A stretch of 64,000 nt of DNA from Geobacteraceae bacterium GWC2_53_11 (GTDB taxonomy: Bacteria; Desulfobacterota; Desulfuromonadia; Geobacterales; Pseudopelobacteraceae), in assembly GCA_001802645.1 (NCBI GenBank), contig MGZJ01000036.1, positions 11,451 through 75,450 on the forward strand, given 5' to 3'. Positions 52,862 to 62,111 of the stretch are shown one piece after another (positions within the stretch are counted from its first letter, which is position 1; the number at the start of each line of letters is the position of its first letter). Made by a program: the position numbers and the translations under genes. Below the pieces are notes generated by a model, which saw nothing but the letters and a program-made list of their open reading frames with translations, ran no database searches and was not told where the DNA came from.

Positions 52862-52888
52862 ATAGCACTCGTCACTGTTGAGTGCTAA
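52862..52888. promoter_or_regulatory. CIRCE operator (HrcA binding site)
   Basis: ATAGCACTC-N9-GAGTGCTAA, differing from the CIRCE consensus TTAGCACTC-N9-GAGTGCTAA by one base in the outermost left position. It lies 19 bp upstream of the hrcA ATG and directly downstream of the promoter -10 box, so HrcA binding would block transcription initiation. Confidence 0.95.
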
Positions 52889-52895
52889 CAGGGTA

Positions 52896-52924
52896 AAGGT
52901 AATAAGCACCCCTGTTTTTGTCAA
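52896..52924 (-). promoter_or_regulatory. Sigma70-type promoter of the heat-shock operon
   Basis: On the minus strand the -35 is TTGACA (52919-52924), the spacer is 17 bp (52902-52918) and the -10 is TACCTT (52896-52901). The start site would fall within or next to the CIRCE operator. No sigma32-type element is evident, so control appears to be by HrcA. Confidence 0.85.
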
Positions 52925-52936
52925 GGGGATTTCAGG

Positions 52937-53476
52937 TTAATTTGTCCGGCAGGCAACGGCGGATAAATGAGCTCGGTGGTAGAGAAAAACAGACTCGATG
53001 AAGCGTTCCCTGATTTCAGGATTATTAAGGCGCTCGGCTTCTTCAAGCGGCATCAGCGGAAAACGGCGGCGAATCTCACGGGCAAACAAACCCGCTGTAG
53101 CCACCACAGAATCAGCGCCGGTGTAGAGAGGTACTGCTGAAATGCCGCAACTGGGGGAGCGCTCCTTAAAGACAAATCCGCACAAATCCATTTTTCCAAA
53201 TTCTCCGAGCTTTGCAGCGCAATAGTCCAGCATCTGCCCGGTCCGGTCAATCCGGGTCTGAACAGTCATCAAACGCGGAGCATCTTGCTCTCCCTCAAGC
53301 CGCATCGCTTCCCGGGGAGTCGGCAAACCGCACCCTACCTCGGGACAGATCGGCACAAGGGCAAAAAACTTCGCTATGACCCCGGTGATGCAAAGGTCAA
53401 GTTTGTGCTCGCCATCGTAACGAACATACTCCCCCAGCAGACAAGCACTGACACCTATTCTGACCGGTCCAGTCAC
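52937..53476 (-). CDS. DUF523 domain protein
   Basis: A 179-residue protein matching the DUF523 family: GVSACLLGEYVRYDGEHK at the start, FALVPICPEVGCGLPTPREAMRLEG, then LDLCGFVFKERSPSCGIS. Conserved Cys residues in CLLG, CPEVGCG and SPSCG suggest metal or iron-sulfur binding, but the function is unknown. It lies 4 bp after a cytidylate-kinase-like gene in the same direction and ends 13 bp upstream of the heat-shock promoter. Confidence 0.88.
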   Translation of the reverse strand: MTGPVRIGVSACLLGEYVRYDGEHKLDLCITGVIAKFFALVPICPEVGCGLPTPREAMRLEGEQDAPRLMTVQTRIDRTGQMLDYCAAKLGEFGKMDLCGFVFKERSPSCGISAVPLYTGADSVVATAGLFAREIRRRFPLMPLEEAERLNNPEIRERFIESVFLYHRAHLSAVACRTN

Positions 53477-53479
53477 AGG

Positions 53480-54193
53480 TTATTCTCCATGCCGTGCGCA
53501 TACAAAATCGGCAATTATATGGGCGATTCCGCCGGGTGAGACATGGTTATTGTTGAACAACATGTGGTAGAGCGCCGGATCATGGTCATCCCTGTCAAGA
53601 AAATCCCTGGTAAAATTATCGCGCAGTTTCTGCTGCCGATGCATCAGCTTCTCGGCGGCCTCCGGTGCCAAAGACAAACGGCGGGCAAGGGAAGCAACTT
53701 TAAAGGATTCGGAGCCATATATCCTGAAATGAAAGGAATGTTCGATGTGCCGGGTGATGATAGCTCCCCCCAGTTCGACAATGATGACGTTGCCCTGCTC
53801 CGCCAGTGCCACAACATGGCGTGAGAGTAGCCGGAAGTAATCCTGTTCACTTTTCCAGTTCGGCGAGAAGGTGGCCAGAACATCATTAAGTGTCCGGTTA
53901 TTCTCTCCCAGCGTGCGCAGGATTTCTTCCGAAATATTATTCCTCCGGGCAACTTCTTCCAGAACAGCTTTATCTATCAGCACCCATTCATCACCGGTCC
54001 TCTGCATCATCAATTCACGCAACAACTCGGCAACAGGATACCCCTCGCAGCCGAATTCCCGTGAGAGTGTAAGACACGGACGCGGTTTCGACTTTCGGTG
54101 CTGTAATGCCGCCTTCTCCTTCTGCCTGCGATTATACTCTTCAAGTGAGCCGATTCTCAGATCCACTGAGGGAATAAATAAATTTTCCGGCAT
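53480..54193 (-). CDS. Cytidylate-kinase-like P-loop protein
   Basis: About 237 residues from the ATG at 54193, which has GGAGG 8 nt upstream; an in-frame start at 54211 is possible. The nucleotide-binding region PCLTLSREFGCEGYPVAELL is of the cytidylate-kinase-like family, whose P-loop is modified (SREFGCEGYPVA), followed by IIVELGGAIITRHIEHSFHFRIYG and DRDDHDPALYHMLFNN. The substrate is unknown; members often accompany two-component or phosphotransfer genes. It is followed by a DUF523 gene with a 4-bp gap. Confidence 0.82.
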   Translation of the reverse strand: MPENLFIPSVDLRIGSLEEYNRRQKEKAALQHRKSKPRPCLTLSREFGCEGYPVAELLRELMMQRTGDEWVLIDKAVLEEVARRNNISEEILRTLGENNRTLNDVLATFSPNWKSEQDYFRLLSRHVVALAEQGNVIIVELGGAIITRHIEHSFHFRIYGSESFKVASLARRLSLAPEAAEKLMHRQQKLRDNFTRDFLDRDDHDPALYHMLFNNNHVSPGGIAHIIADFVCARHGE

Positions 54194-54573
54194 AGTTTTT
54201 CCTCCCTGCATTGCGATATTTATTTATACCAATAAGCACTATTTGCCACCAAGGGTAACATAATAACAAGCAAACTGTCCAAAACCAGAGGTTGTTTGTA
54301 CGGCTTTAACTGGTACACTTTTCACTGCAGGGATCAAACATAACGATTACCAGCCCGTAGGCTTGATTTTTGCTGCCTTTCAGCAAGACATTCAAAGGGC
54401 CGGTAGTGAGACGGAATCCACGTACGTTAAACCGTCAACAAACACCTTACCACTCCGTTCAAACCGGGTCCCAGAAGAGTTCCGGGGCATCACCACGAGA
54501 CGCGTCATTTCACTGAAACAGGTGCCTCAATTAACTGTATACGCAACGTTACGAAAGGATAAGGAGTACTGAC
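54194..54573. other. 380-bp divergent intergenic region, no gene seen
   Basis: It separates the divergent cytidylate-kinase-like and bacteriohemerythrin genes and so must hold both promoters. I find no convincing -35/-10 pair, no sigma54 site and no riboswitch fold. AAGGATAAGGAG just before 54574 is the hemerythrin ribosome site. Confidence 0.6.
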
Positions 54574-54966
54574 ATGTCACTATTCACCTGGAAACCGGAA
54601 TATTCTGTTCGCGACGTAGAGCTGGATATCCACCACCAGAAACTGTTCGCCATTCTTAACTCGGTGTACGAAAATGTTATGAACTCTCGGGAGGTTGACC
54701 ACATCATCCCGAAGATCGACGAGCTATCGGCATACACCTGCTATCATTTTTCAGCTGAAGAGCAACACATGCTGGAAGCCGGTTTTCCCGGACTCAACGA
54801 GCACATTGCAAAGCACCGGGAATTTACCAACTCGATTGAAGCACTTCGCGCGAGCTACCACGACAACGACCTGGAGGTTTCCCGTGACCTGATCATTGTG
54901 CTCGGTGAATGGCTGCTGAACCATGTCATCAAGGAAGACCGCAAATATTCGGAAGTGCCTCAATAA
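54574..54966 (+). CDS. Bacteriohemerythrin
   Basis: A 130-residue single-domain hemerythrin. The diiron ligands are all visible: His in LDIHHQKLF, His and Glu in CYHFSAEEQHM, His in LNEHIAKHREF, and His and Asp in LNHVIKEDRKYSE. It binds oxygen in the cytosol, for storage, delivery or detoxification in a mainly anaerobic cell. A strong AAGGAG lies upstream. A diguanylate cyclase with a C-terminal hemerythrin domain follows 198 bp later. Confidence 0.93.
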   Translation: MSLFTWKPEYSVRDVELDIHHQKLFAILNSVYENVMNSREVDHIIPKIDELSAYTCYHFSAEEQHMLEAGFPGLNEHIAKHREFTNSIEALRASYHDNDLEVSRDLIIVLGEWLLNHVIKEDRKYSEVPQ

Positions 54967-55164
54967 ACAATCTGCCGAGGCTCCATACACAGTCAACCTG
55001 CCAGAGCACACTCACCAGGCTTTTATTGCCCTGCGAGCGCATGTCCCCGCCCTCATTTTACCTGCCAAATGTTACCTTGACCAGACCTGAACAGTCCGCT
55101 ATGTTTAGCAAAATTCAAATTTCAAGCCAATTTCGGAGAAGAGTTTGGCACCTGTTGCTGAAAT

Positions 55165-56892
55165 ATGAGCATAATCCGCTTTCCTCAAAACATCTGGTGG
55201 CGTCTGACCACTCTTATTGTCTTGTTGCTGCTGCCGCTATCCGCATTCGGCAACGTCAAGGAGCGATCGCACCCCTCTCCTCATAACAATTCGGAAGTAA
55301 CTGCCGCAATGGAGCTACAGAGCCCGGCCTTTGACATTAAGCGCTTCATTGATGCCCCTTCTACAACACAACCATATATAAGATCGGTATACGGAAGAAT
55401 GGCGGTTGGTTTGCTGCTGGCACTCATTCCAACCTTTATTGCGCTCAGATTTGTCAGGCTGTCAAAAGCGTTAAAAAGAACCATTATCGAGAGCAAACAG
55501 GCAAATGATGCCTTGCGGGAAAGCGAAGCGCTCTACAGGTCCATCCTTCAGTCATCCCCCGATGGAATTACCGTCACCGACATGGAGGGGCGGATTCGTA
55601 AGATGTCAACCGCCGTTCTGACGATGTTTGGATACGAACGGGAGGAGAGTGCGCTCGGCAGGCCGCTCACAGACTTTATTGTCCCGGAGGACCATGAACG
55701 GGCCATTGCCAACATCGGGCTCATGTTTCAAGGGGAGTATCCCGGCCCGGGAGTATACCGCGCCATACGTGCCGATGGCAGCGAGTTCGATTATGAGGTG
55801 AATGGCGAATTCATCCCTGGCCCGAACGGACAACCATCCAGGATGGTATTTATCGGTCGCGATGTCACCGAACGTACAAAAGCAAAAAAGGTGCTGGAAG
55901 AATCAAACCGCCTGCTGGAAGCTTTAAGCGGCACCGACGCTCTGACCGGACTTGCCAACCGAAGACGCTTCGATGCAATACTTGCGCAGGAACATGCACG
56001 CCATGCACGTTCAGGAGCCGAACTGTCGCTGATTCTGTTGGATATCGACCACTTCAAGGCATTTAATGATACGTATGGTCATGTGGCAGGAGACGACTGC
56101 CTGAGAAAAATTGCCCAGGCAATAACCGGGTGCGCCATTCGTGCTGCCGACCTTCCCGCCCGGTATGGGGGCGAGGAATTTGCCTGCATCCTGCCGGAAA
56201 CTGATCTGAGTGGTGCCGCTTCCATCGCGGAAAAAATCCGGCTGGCCATAATAGCGCTGGCAATTCCCCACGAATCGTCCCCAACATTCGATTATGTCAC
56301 TGCCAGCATAGGCGTTGTAACCATTTCGTGTGCAGCGGCTCAATCGGAATCCGACATCATTGTTCTAGCCGACACCATGCTCTACAAGGCCAAGTCAAAT
56401 GGACGCAACCGTATGGAAATTGATGCTTCATTCAATGATATAAAACGTCTCACTAGTGGCGAACAAAACAATCCGATTCAACTGGCCTGGAAAGACACCT
56501 TCTGTTCAGGAAACCTTCTTATCGACAGCCAGCATCAGACCCTCTTCACCACAGCCAATGAATTACTGGATGCCATTCTTTCGGACCTCCCGACCTCTGA
56601 AATTTCAGCGCGTGTGTCGTTGCTGCTTGATGACATTGCCCTGCATTTCCACGATGAAGAGGACATCCTTGAATCACTCCGGTTTTCCGCGTTGGCACAA
56701 CATAAACAGGAACACGAACGTCTGCTTGACGAAGGACGGAATTTGGCGCAGGCCCTGAATCAGGGAGTATCGGCCATAGGCAATATTTTCAAGTTCCTCG
56801 TTTACGAAGTCGTCCTCCAGCATATGCTCAGCATGGATCGGGAATTTTTCCCCTGCATCAATGCTGCTAAAGCACCCCGTAATTGTGAGTAA
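55165..56892 (+). CDS. Membrane PAS-GGDEF diguanylate cyclase with C-terminal hemerythrin domain
   Basis: A 575-residue protein. Two membrane segments (LIVLLLLPLSAFG, VGLLLALIPTFIALRFV) flank a short periplasmic part. A PAS domain (about 120-240: YRSILQSSPDGITVTDMEGRI) precedes a GGDEF domain with DALTGLANRR, an RxxD inhibition site (RAADLPARY) and the active GGEEF. The last 125 residues are a hemerythrin with DSQHQTLF, HFHDEED, HKQEHERL and HMLSMDREF, so a complete diiron site is likely. c-di-GMP synthesis probably responds to oxygen or redox state. The HD-GYP gene follows 14 bp later. The start has a weak ribosome site. Confidence 0.9.
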   Translation: MSIIRFPQNIWWRLTTLIVLLLLPLSAFGNVKERSHPSPHNNSEVTAAMELQSPAFDIKRFIDAPSTTQPYIRSVYGRMAVGLLLALIPTFIALRFVRLSKALKRTIIESKQANDALRESEALYRSILQSSPDGITVTDMEGRIRKMSTAVLTMFGYEREESALGRPLTDFIVPEDHERAIANIGLMFQGEYPGPGVYRAIRADGSEFDYEVNGEFIPGPNGQPSRMVFIGRDVTERTKAKKVLEESNRLLEALSGTDALTGLANRRRFDAILAQEHARHARSGAELSLILLDIDHFKAFNDTYGHVAGDDCLRKIAQAITGCAIRAADLPARYGGEEFACILPETDLSGAASIAEKIRLAIIALAIPHESSPTFDYVTASIGVVTISCAAAQSESDIIVLADTMLYKAKSNGRNRMEIDASFNDIKRLTSGEQNNPIQLAWKDTFCSGNLLIDSQHQTLFTTANELLDAILSDLPTSEISARVSLLLDDIALHFHDEEDILESLRFSALAQHKQEHERLLDEGRNLAQALNQGVSAIGNIFKFLVYEVVLQHMLSMDREFFPCINAAKAPRNCE

Positions 56893-56906
56893 GGAATAAC
56901 GCAGCT

Positions 56907-58166
56907 ATGATCGAAAACCTTCACAAATGGCTCCTTATCAGACTGGTACTGCTCTGGATAATTCTTTCCCTGGCAATTGGCACTCTGGTTCATTTTCTCG
57001 GCAATGTACGACTGGACAACCATGTCGTAAGCATGGCCAAAGCAGAAACAGCCTCATACACGAACGCCATTATTTCCTACTTGAAGTCACCCTCGGAGCA
57101 GGCGCTTGACGAACTAAATCTCAGGATTCAGGATGAGATCGAGCAGGACAACCTGATAGCAATCGAATTCTACGACGCCAACTCCAGAAAAGTTTCCGAA
57201 GCGATCAAACCCTCCGCCCGGGAGATTGAAACTAGGCTTCCCCGGCACGGCAGCGAGTTTGCCGAAGAAAGCGGCATCATTTGCAAAAAAGTGATGCTGG
57301 CTGACGACACCTACCTGAGGGTATTTATCCCCATTATCAACGGCGGGGGGAACAAGCTCGGCTATATCGAAGGGATCTATCACGCTCCGGGCGATATCAT
57401 CGCACAGATCAAACAACAGACCTTCTTGTCGCTCATACTGGTCATACTGGTCATTTTCGCAACCAGCCTGGCACTGTATCCACTTATCATCAGTCTCAAC
57501 AGAAGGCTCATCGACTACTCTCAAAATCTTGCCCTGACCAACATCGGCATGCTGAAGGTGCTGGGCAGTGCCATCGCCAAACGCGATAGTGATACCAACA
57601 TTCACAATTACCGGGTTACCCTCTACTCTGTGCGGATCGGCGAAAAGCTGGAACTTTCCAACAGCGCCATGCAGGGACTTATCAAGGGAGCTTTTCTGCA
57701 TGATCTGGGTAAAATTGCCATCAGTGACGCGATTCTGCATAAAGCGGGAAAGCTGACCGGCGAAGAATTTGAGACCATGAAAAGTCATGTGCACCACGGT
57801 GAAGATATAATTCATGGCTATGACTGGCTGAAAGACGCGCGGGACGTTGTCCGTTGCCACCACGAAAAATTTGACGGCAGCGGGTATCCGAAAGGGCTGA
57901 CAGGGGGAGACATTCCACAGTGTGCCCGTATATTCGCGCTTGCTGATGTGTTTGATGCCCTGACCTCAAAGCGGCCCTACAAGGAACCATTCAGTTTTGA
58001 CGTTTCCGTAAGCATCCTGAAAGAATCCATGGGAAGCCACTTCGATCCGGGCATTACTCACCTGTTTCTCGACCATGCCTCGGAACTGTATGCGGAGATC
58101 GGCAACGATGACGAAACTCTTCTGCACGGCAAACTGGAAATCTGTATCGGAAAATATTTCACGTAG
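56907..58166 (+). CDS. Membrane-bound HD-GYP c-di-GMP phosphodiesterase
   Basis: A 419-residue protein. An N-terminal helix (LLIRLVLLWIILSLAIGTLVHFLG) and a second at about 170-195 flank a periplasmic sensor of about 140 residues without a recognised fold. The HD-GYP domain has the YTR-like VTLYSVRIGEKL, HDLGKIAISD, MKSHVHHGEDII, CHHEKFDGSGYPKGL and FDALTSKRPYKEPF, all catalytic residues present. It likely hydrolyses c-di-GMP. It lies 14 bp after the diguanylate cyclase, so synthesis and breakdown enzymes are co-transcribed. Confidence 0.93.
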   Translation: MIENLHKWLLIRLVLLWIILSLAIGTLVHFLGNVRLDNHVVSMAKAETASYTNAIISYLKSPSEQALDELNLRIQDEIEQDNLIAIEFYDANSRKVSEAIKPSAREIETRLPRHGSEFAEESGIICKKVMLADDTYLRVFIPIINGGGNKLGYIEGIYHAPGDIIAQIKQQTFLSLILVILVIFATSLALYPLIISLNRRLIDYSQNLALTNIGMLKVLGSAIAKRDSDTNIHNYRVTLYSVRIGEKLELSNSAMQGLIKGAFLHDLGKIAISDAILHKAGKLTGEEFETMKSHVHHGEDIIHGYDWLKDARDVVRCHHEKFDGSGYPKGLTGGDIPQCARIFALADVFDALTSKRPYKEPFSFDVSVSILKESMGSHFDPGITHLFLDHASELYAEIGNDDETLLHGKLEICIGKYFT

Positions 58167-58202
58167 AAGACAGGTATATACTCTGCGTCACAGAGCGAAA
58201 CG

Positions 58203-58239
58203 AAAAAGGGGCCGACACTTTATGATAAGCATCGGCCCC
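58203..58239 (-). terminator. Terminator after the chemoreceptor gene
   Basis: An 8-bp stem (GGGGCCGA 58208-58215 with TCGGCCCC 58232-58239) with a 16-nt loop is followed on the minus strand by five T (58203-58207). It lies 26 bp after the chemoreceptor stop and faces the convergent HD-GYP gene. Confidence 0.88.
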
Positions 58240-58265
58240 GCAACGAACTTCAGAACGAAAACCAC

Positions 58266-60188
58266 CTATTTGCAGTTATGCACCAACTGGTCAAGAATGC
58301 CCATCAACTTCTCCGAATTTGACACCATCTCGTCACACAACTCCTTAGCCTTCTGTTTATTACCACCGTTAAAGGCGGCAATCGCCTGTTTGCCCAGCTC
58401 ATGTACCTTGGCATGCGGAGCGTCAATTTCACGGAAATGGCTGGTATGGCCGCAGCTTGTTTGTCCTTTGGACTGATACCACTTGCCGAAGGCACAGGTC
58501 AGGTGGGTCGGTAGTTTATCGGCGTCGATTGTCGCCACCCCGTCCAGATGGGACTTGATTTTACCAACAAAAATCATGTGGGCGCTCTTGGCTTTTGCAA
58601 TAGCCAGCGGCACATCCTCATTCATCTTGAATCGGGCAAAACAGGCCATCATCTCCTCAACATGATTATTCATCCGGCTGGTTGCTGTCGCCGAGGTGTG
58701 GGCCTCCTGAGCGGTTGACTGAAGTATGGCGGTGATCTGCAGCATATTGCCGGAGATCTCCGCAGTAGTGGCGGTCTGTTCTTCAGCAGCGGTAGCAATC
58801 TGACTGACCTGCATGGCCACATTATTTACCTGATCAAGAATATCCCGAAGCGCCTCACCGGATTTGGCTGCTTCGATGGTGCCGTTTTCTACCTGTTCTA
58901 CCCCCTGCTCCATCGCAGCGACAGCGCTTTTGGTCTCGACCTGAATATTTTTAATCATCTCGCCGATTTCACGGGTGGCACGGGTAGTACGCTCGGCCAG
59001 AGCCCTGACTTCATCAGCAACAACGGCAAAGCCGCGCCCCTGTTCGCCGGCCCGGGCTGCCTCAATGGCGGCATTCAAGGCCAGCAGATTGGTCTGATCG
59101 GCAATGTCTTCGATGGTACCGATAATATCCCCGATCTGATCGCTCCGCTCCCCCAGACTCTCGACTGTCCGGGCCGATTGCTGGACGTTTTCAGCAATCC
59201 TGCTCATGATGGCAACAGTTGCATCAACGACTGCGGCGCCATTACGGGCTGAATCGGAAGCCCGCTGCGCCCCGTCGGAAGCCATTTGGCAGTTCTGGGC
59301 AATATCGCTGGATGTCGCTGACATCTCTTCTCCGGCGGTTGCCACGCCGGTAGCCTGTCCTGCCCCTTCCTCAACTCCGGCAGCGATCCGCTCAGCACCG
59401 GCGTGCAATCCGTGGGCAAAGACAGCCGAATTGGCGGCTATTCCGGAGATCTCGCTGATAACCCCCCCCAGTTTATCGCTCATTCCTCCCAAAGCCACCG
59501 CAAGCTGGCCGACTTCATCCGCCGAGTTTACCGCAACTTCGATGGTAAGATCACCGTCTGCAAGCGCCTGGGCAGTCGCAACAAGCTTCTTGAGAGGTAT
59601 GCAGATACTGCGTGTGATCAAAACGGCTAAGAGTACGGCAAAGAGGATGGCCAGTCCGAAGAGAATGGCTATGGTGCGCTGAGCAGACGTAAAGGCGGAG
59701 GACATTTCACCCTTCTGTTCCTTGACGGCTGCTTCACATTTCTCCTGCGCCGCTCGGGCAGCGGCCACCATTTTTTTATCCAGTTCCGCCTGTTCCGGTG
59801 TCGCTTCGCCCCCAGCAAGCACGATCTCCGCTAGCCGGCGAAAAGCATCTTCATAGATCGCCGTACCGGCAAGGACATCATCCATCAGTTTTTTGTTATC
59901 CGCTTCCTTGAAACTCTCTTTGGTGGCAAGAGCCTGACGCTTCATCTCGGCGGTGGCCTTCAAGGTTTTATCCCGATACTCGGCTTCCTTACGAATGATA
60001 AGGTTCTTTTCGTGACGACGTGCTTCCAGAAGATTTTTGACGATCATCTGCACTTCATCCACTCTGCTGCCACGATCCATCACAGCGCACAGGCTCGAAT
60101 ACCCCGTAACACCGACAAGGCCAAGCAGAATAAGCATCAGAATGAAGCCAAGTCCGATCCGCGTTCTAATTTTCCAGTTTTTCCACAT
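58266..60188 (-). CDS. Methyl-accepting chemotaxis protein with C-terminal CZB zinc-binding domain
   Basis: A 640-residue receptor. TM1 (about 11-31) and TM2 (about 170-195) flank a helical-bundle sensor (about 35-165: [20 protein letters not shown]). Then come a HAMP region and the signalling domain with [36 protein letters not shown]-type tip (shown only in part here; the hairpin is about 365-400). The C-terminal 110 residues are a CZB domain with its usual CAFGKWY and His residues ([30 protein letters not shown]). CZB binds zinc and senses oxidants or metals. GGAGGGG precedes the ATG. Confidence 0.92.
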   Translation of the reverse strand: MWKNWKIRTRIGLGFILMLILLGLVGVTGYSSLCAVMDRGSRVDEVQMIVKNLLEARRHEKNLIIRKEAEYRDKTLKATAEMKRQALATKESFKEADNKKLMDDVLAGTAIYEDAFRRLAEIVLAGGEATPEQAELDKKMVAAARAAQEKCEAAVKEQKGEMSSAFTSAQRTIAILFGLAILFAVLLAVLITRSICIPLKKLVATAQALADGDLTIEVAVNSADEVGQLAVALGGMSDKLGGVISEISGIAANSAVFAHGLHAGAERIAAGVEEGAGQATGVATAGEEMSATSSDIAQNCQMASDGAQRASDSARNGAAVVDATVAIMSRIAENVQQSARTVESLGERSDQIGDIIGTIEDIADQTNLLALNAAIEAARAGEQGRGFAVVADEVRALAERTTRATREIGEMIKNIQVETKSAVAAMEQGVEQVENGTIEAAKSGEALRDILDQVNNVAMQVSQIATAAEEQTATTAEISGNMLQITAILQSTAQEAHTSATATSRMNNHVEEMMACFARFKMNEDVPLAIAKAKSAHMIFVGKIKSHLDGVATIDADKLPTHLTCAFGKWYQSKGQTSCGHTSHFREIDAPHAKVHELGKQAIAAFNGGNKQKAKELCDEMVSNSEKLMGILDQLVHNCK

Positions 60189-60312
60189 ATCCCCTCCTTA
60201 ATTGCAGCCGACACCCATCATTTCAGATCGTTTTAATCCACTGTAATTACTTGTAAAAGCAGCGACCGTCAAGTTTTAATGAGAACAGACGCATCACCAC
60301 ATTGTTCCACAT

Positions 60313-61137
60313 TTACTCCCGCCAACTGACCACCGCTTCTTTTCTCAACGGCACCCTGTGATACTCATATTTTGGGTAACCGATCATCAGCGCTCCGCAG
60401 CAGGCGTTACCTTCCGGCAGGGCAAGTAGCTCCTGCAGAACCGGCCACTGGGCCGCGGCCATCATGAAAAAGCCGGCCCAGCAGGCGCCGAGTCCCACCA
60501 TCGGCGCGGCCAGATCCAGGAAGGTAAGGGCAATGGTGCTGTCCACCTGGGCCAGCGGATACCCTTTGGGAGCATGGGCAACAACAAGTGCCGGCGCCCC
60601 CCGCAGGACGGGATCTTTCCCCGCTTCCCACGCCGCAATTGAACGTTCCAAACGATAGGCTTTCGCCAGCGGATGCCCTTCGTTAATCAGATACCGGAGC
60701 ATATCGATAATTCCCGCAGCCAGAGCGTGAAGCTGCTCCCGCGAATTGACCACCAGCCACTGCACCTGCTGACTGTTGGTCCCGGTCGGGGCATAATGGG
60801 CCATATCAATCAACCGTGCCAATTTCTCGCGCTCCACCGTTTTACTGCTGTACACCCGAATCGATCGGCGTGACCGGAACAGTTGCTCCGCCTGTTCACC
60901 ATCAATCTTCAGTTCCGCCTTGATCGACGGACAATCCTCCGCCTTCATCTCGTCCAGCGAAAGAGCGCCATGGGGACAAACCGCAACGCAATGGCCACAG
61001 GAAATACAGAGATCTTCAAGTCCTGCCACCAGATTGGGCACCGAACCGTCTTTCATCTCGATAATACTCATCGGACATACTGCAGTGCAGATGCCGTCAT
61101 GTTTGCATGCTTTCTGATCCACCATAATGTGACGCAT
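60313..61137 (-). CDS. Ferredoxin-nitroreductase fusion protein
   Basis: About 274 residues from the ATG at 61137, which has GGGAGG upstream; the open frame extends to 61239 without a ribosome site. Residues 1-60 hold two 4Fe-4S motifs (CKHDGICTAVCP and CISCGHCVAVCP). Residues about 85-274 are a nitroreductase-fold flavoprotein (RSRRSIRVYSSKTVEREKLARLIDMAHYAPTGTNSQ, in part). The fusion suggests that electrons enter through the clusters to a flavin that reduces an unknown substrate. This type is frequent in anaerobes. No other redox gene is adjacent. Confidence 0.9.
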   Translation of the reverse strand: MRHIMVDQKACKHDGICTAVCPMSIIEMKDGSVPNLVAGLEDLCISCGHCVAVCPHGALSLDEMKAEDCPSIKAELKIDGEQAEQLFRSRRSIRVYSSKTVEREKLARLIDMAHYAPTGTNSQQVQWLVVNSREQLHALAAGIIDMLRYLINEGHPLAKAYRLERSIAAWEAGKDPVLRGAPALVVAHAPKGYPLAQVDSTIALTFLDLAAPMVGLGACWAGFFMMAAAQWPVLQELLALPEGNACCGALMIGYPKYEYHRVPLRKEAVVSWRE

Positions 61138-61257
61138 GATTTCTATTCCTCCCGACAGGCTTGACGATCCGCCCTGCAAAATGTTAGGTGCAAGGCAAGG
61201 ACTAATACAGGATTTTACCACAAATTCAAAACACTTCATTCAGAAGGTACAAACAAT

Positions 61258-61626
61258 ATGACCTATAGCGAACTTGAGAATCTCTTGCTCTCCCGCAGGG
61301 GGGCTGCCCTTGATTATCCGTTTGGTCCTGATGCCGCAGTATTCAAAGTGGCAGGTAAAATGTTTGCCCTGGTTGCCGGAAGAGATGAACCGCTCAGGAT
61401 TTCACTCAAATGTGACCCGGCGGAAGCGGATTTTTTCCGCAGCATCTATATCGCCATAAAACCGGGATACCATCTGAACAAGCGGCATTGGAACACCATC
61501 ACCCTTGACGGTTCCGTTCCTGACAGCCTGCTCCATAAAATGATTGATTCTTCCTATGCCCTGGTGGTCAAAGGGCTAACCAAAGCCGGGCGGGAACAAC
61601 TGACGAAAAAGGTAAGCAATGCTTAG
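61258..61626 (+). CDS. MmcQ/YjbR family protein
   Basis: A 122-residue protein. YjbR signatures are visible: LDYPFGPDAAVFKVAGKMFAL near the start, RISLKCDPAEADFFR, IKPGYHLNKRHWNTITLDG and DSSYALVVKGLTK. Members adopt a double-wing DNA-binding-like fold, but their role is not known. It overlaps the following cupin gene by 8 bp, so the two are co-translated. It is divergent from the ferredoxin-nitroreductase. Confidence 0.87.
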   Translation: MTYSELENLLLSRRGAALDYPFGPDAAVFKVAGKMFALVAGRDEPLRISLKCDPAEADFFRSIYIAIKPGYHLNKRHWNTITLDGSVPDSLLHKMIDSSYALVVKGLTKAGREQLTKKVSNA

Positions 61627-61954
61627 AAAATTCAGCAACAACGGTTACAAAAAGGTATTGGACGGCATTGAACAAAAGACGCTGGCGTATGGCGACAAGA
61701 CATTGATGGTGGAGTTCCGCCTGCAACAAGGCGCCGCCCTCCCCCTGCATTCCCACCCCCATGAACAAACCGGTTATCTGGTCACCGGACGGCTCCGGCT
61801 GACAGTCGGCGAGGACAGTCATGACGTGCTACCGGGTGACAGTTGGTGCATTGCGGGCAACATGCCTCACTGCGCCGAGTGCCTTGAAGAAGCGGTTGCT
61901 ATTGAAGTATTTTCGCCGGTCCGGGAAGATTATCTGCCGGATTACCGTCGCTAA
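61619..61954 (+). CDS. Small cupin-domain protein
   Basis: A 111-residue single cupin. Motif 1 is LPLHSHPHEQTGYLVTGRLRLTVG, whose His pair and Glu would bind metal, and motif 2 is LPGDSWCIAGNMPH, with the final His. Functions range from isomerases to sensors and cannot be chosen here. It overlaps the MmcQ-like gene by 8 bp. Confidence 0.87.
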   Translation: MLRKFSNNGYKKVLDGIEQKTLAYGDKTLMVEFRLQQGAALPLHSHPHEQTGYLVTGRLRLTVGEDSHDVLPGDSWCIAGNMPHCAECLEEAVAIEVFSPVREDYLPDYRR

Positions 61955-62111
61955 CTACGCTTCCAACCAGCGGGCACGTATCAATTCAATGTCTCTCCGG
62001 ACTTCAAAACCTGAGAAACTTTTAGCGAAAGGTGCAACCTATTAAAGGTGCCAGCGGCATTAAATGTCGAGAAAAGTTTGGACTCACTATTCAAGACTTG
62101 CAGACGGCATA

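Noticed and set aside
55146-55158. TGGCAC...GC resembling a sigma54 promoter before the diguanylate cyclase
   Set aside because: The GG and GC elements are 10 bp apart instead of 12, and the site abuts the start codon.
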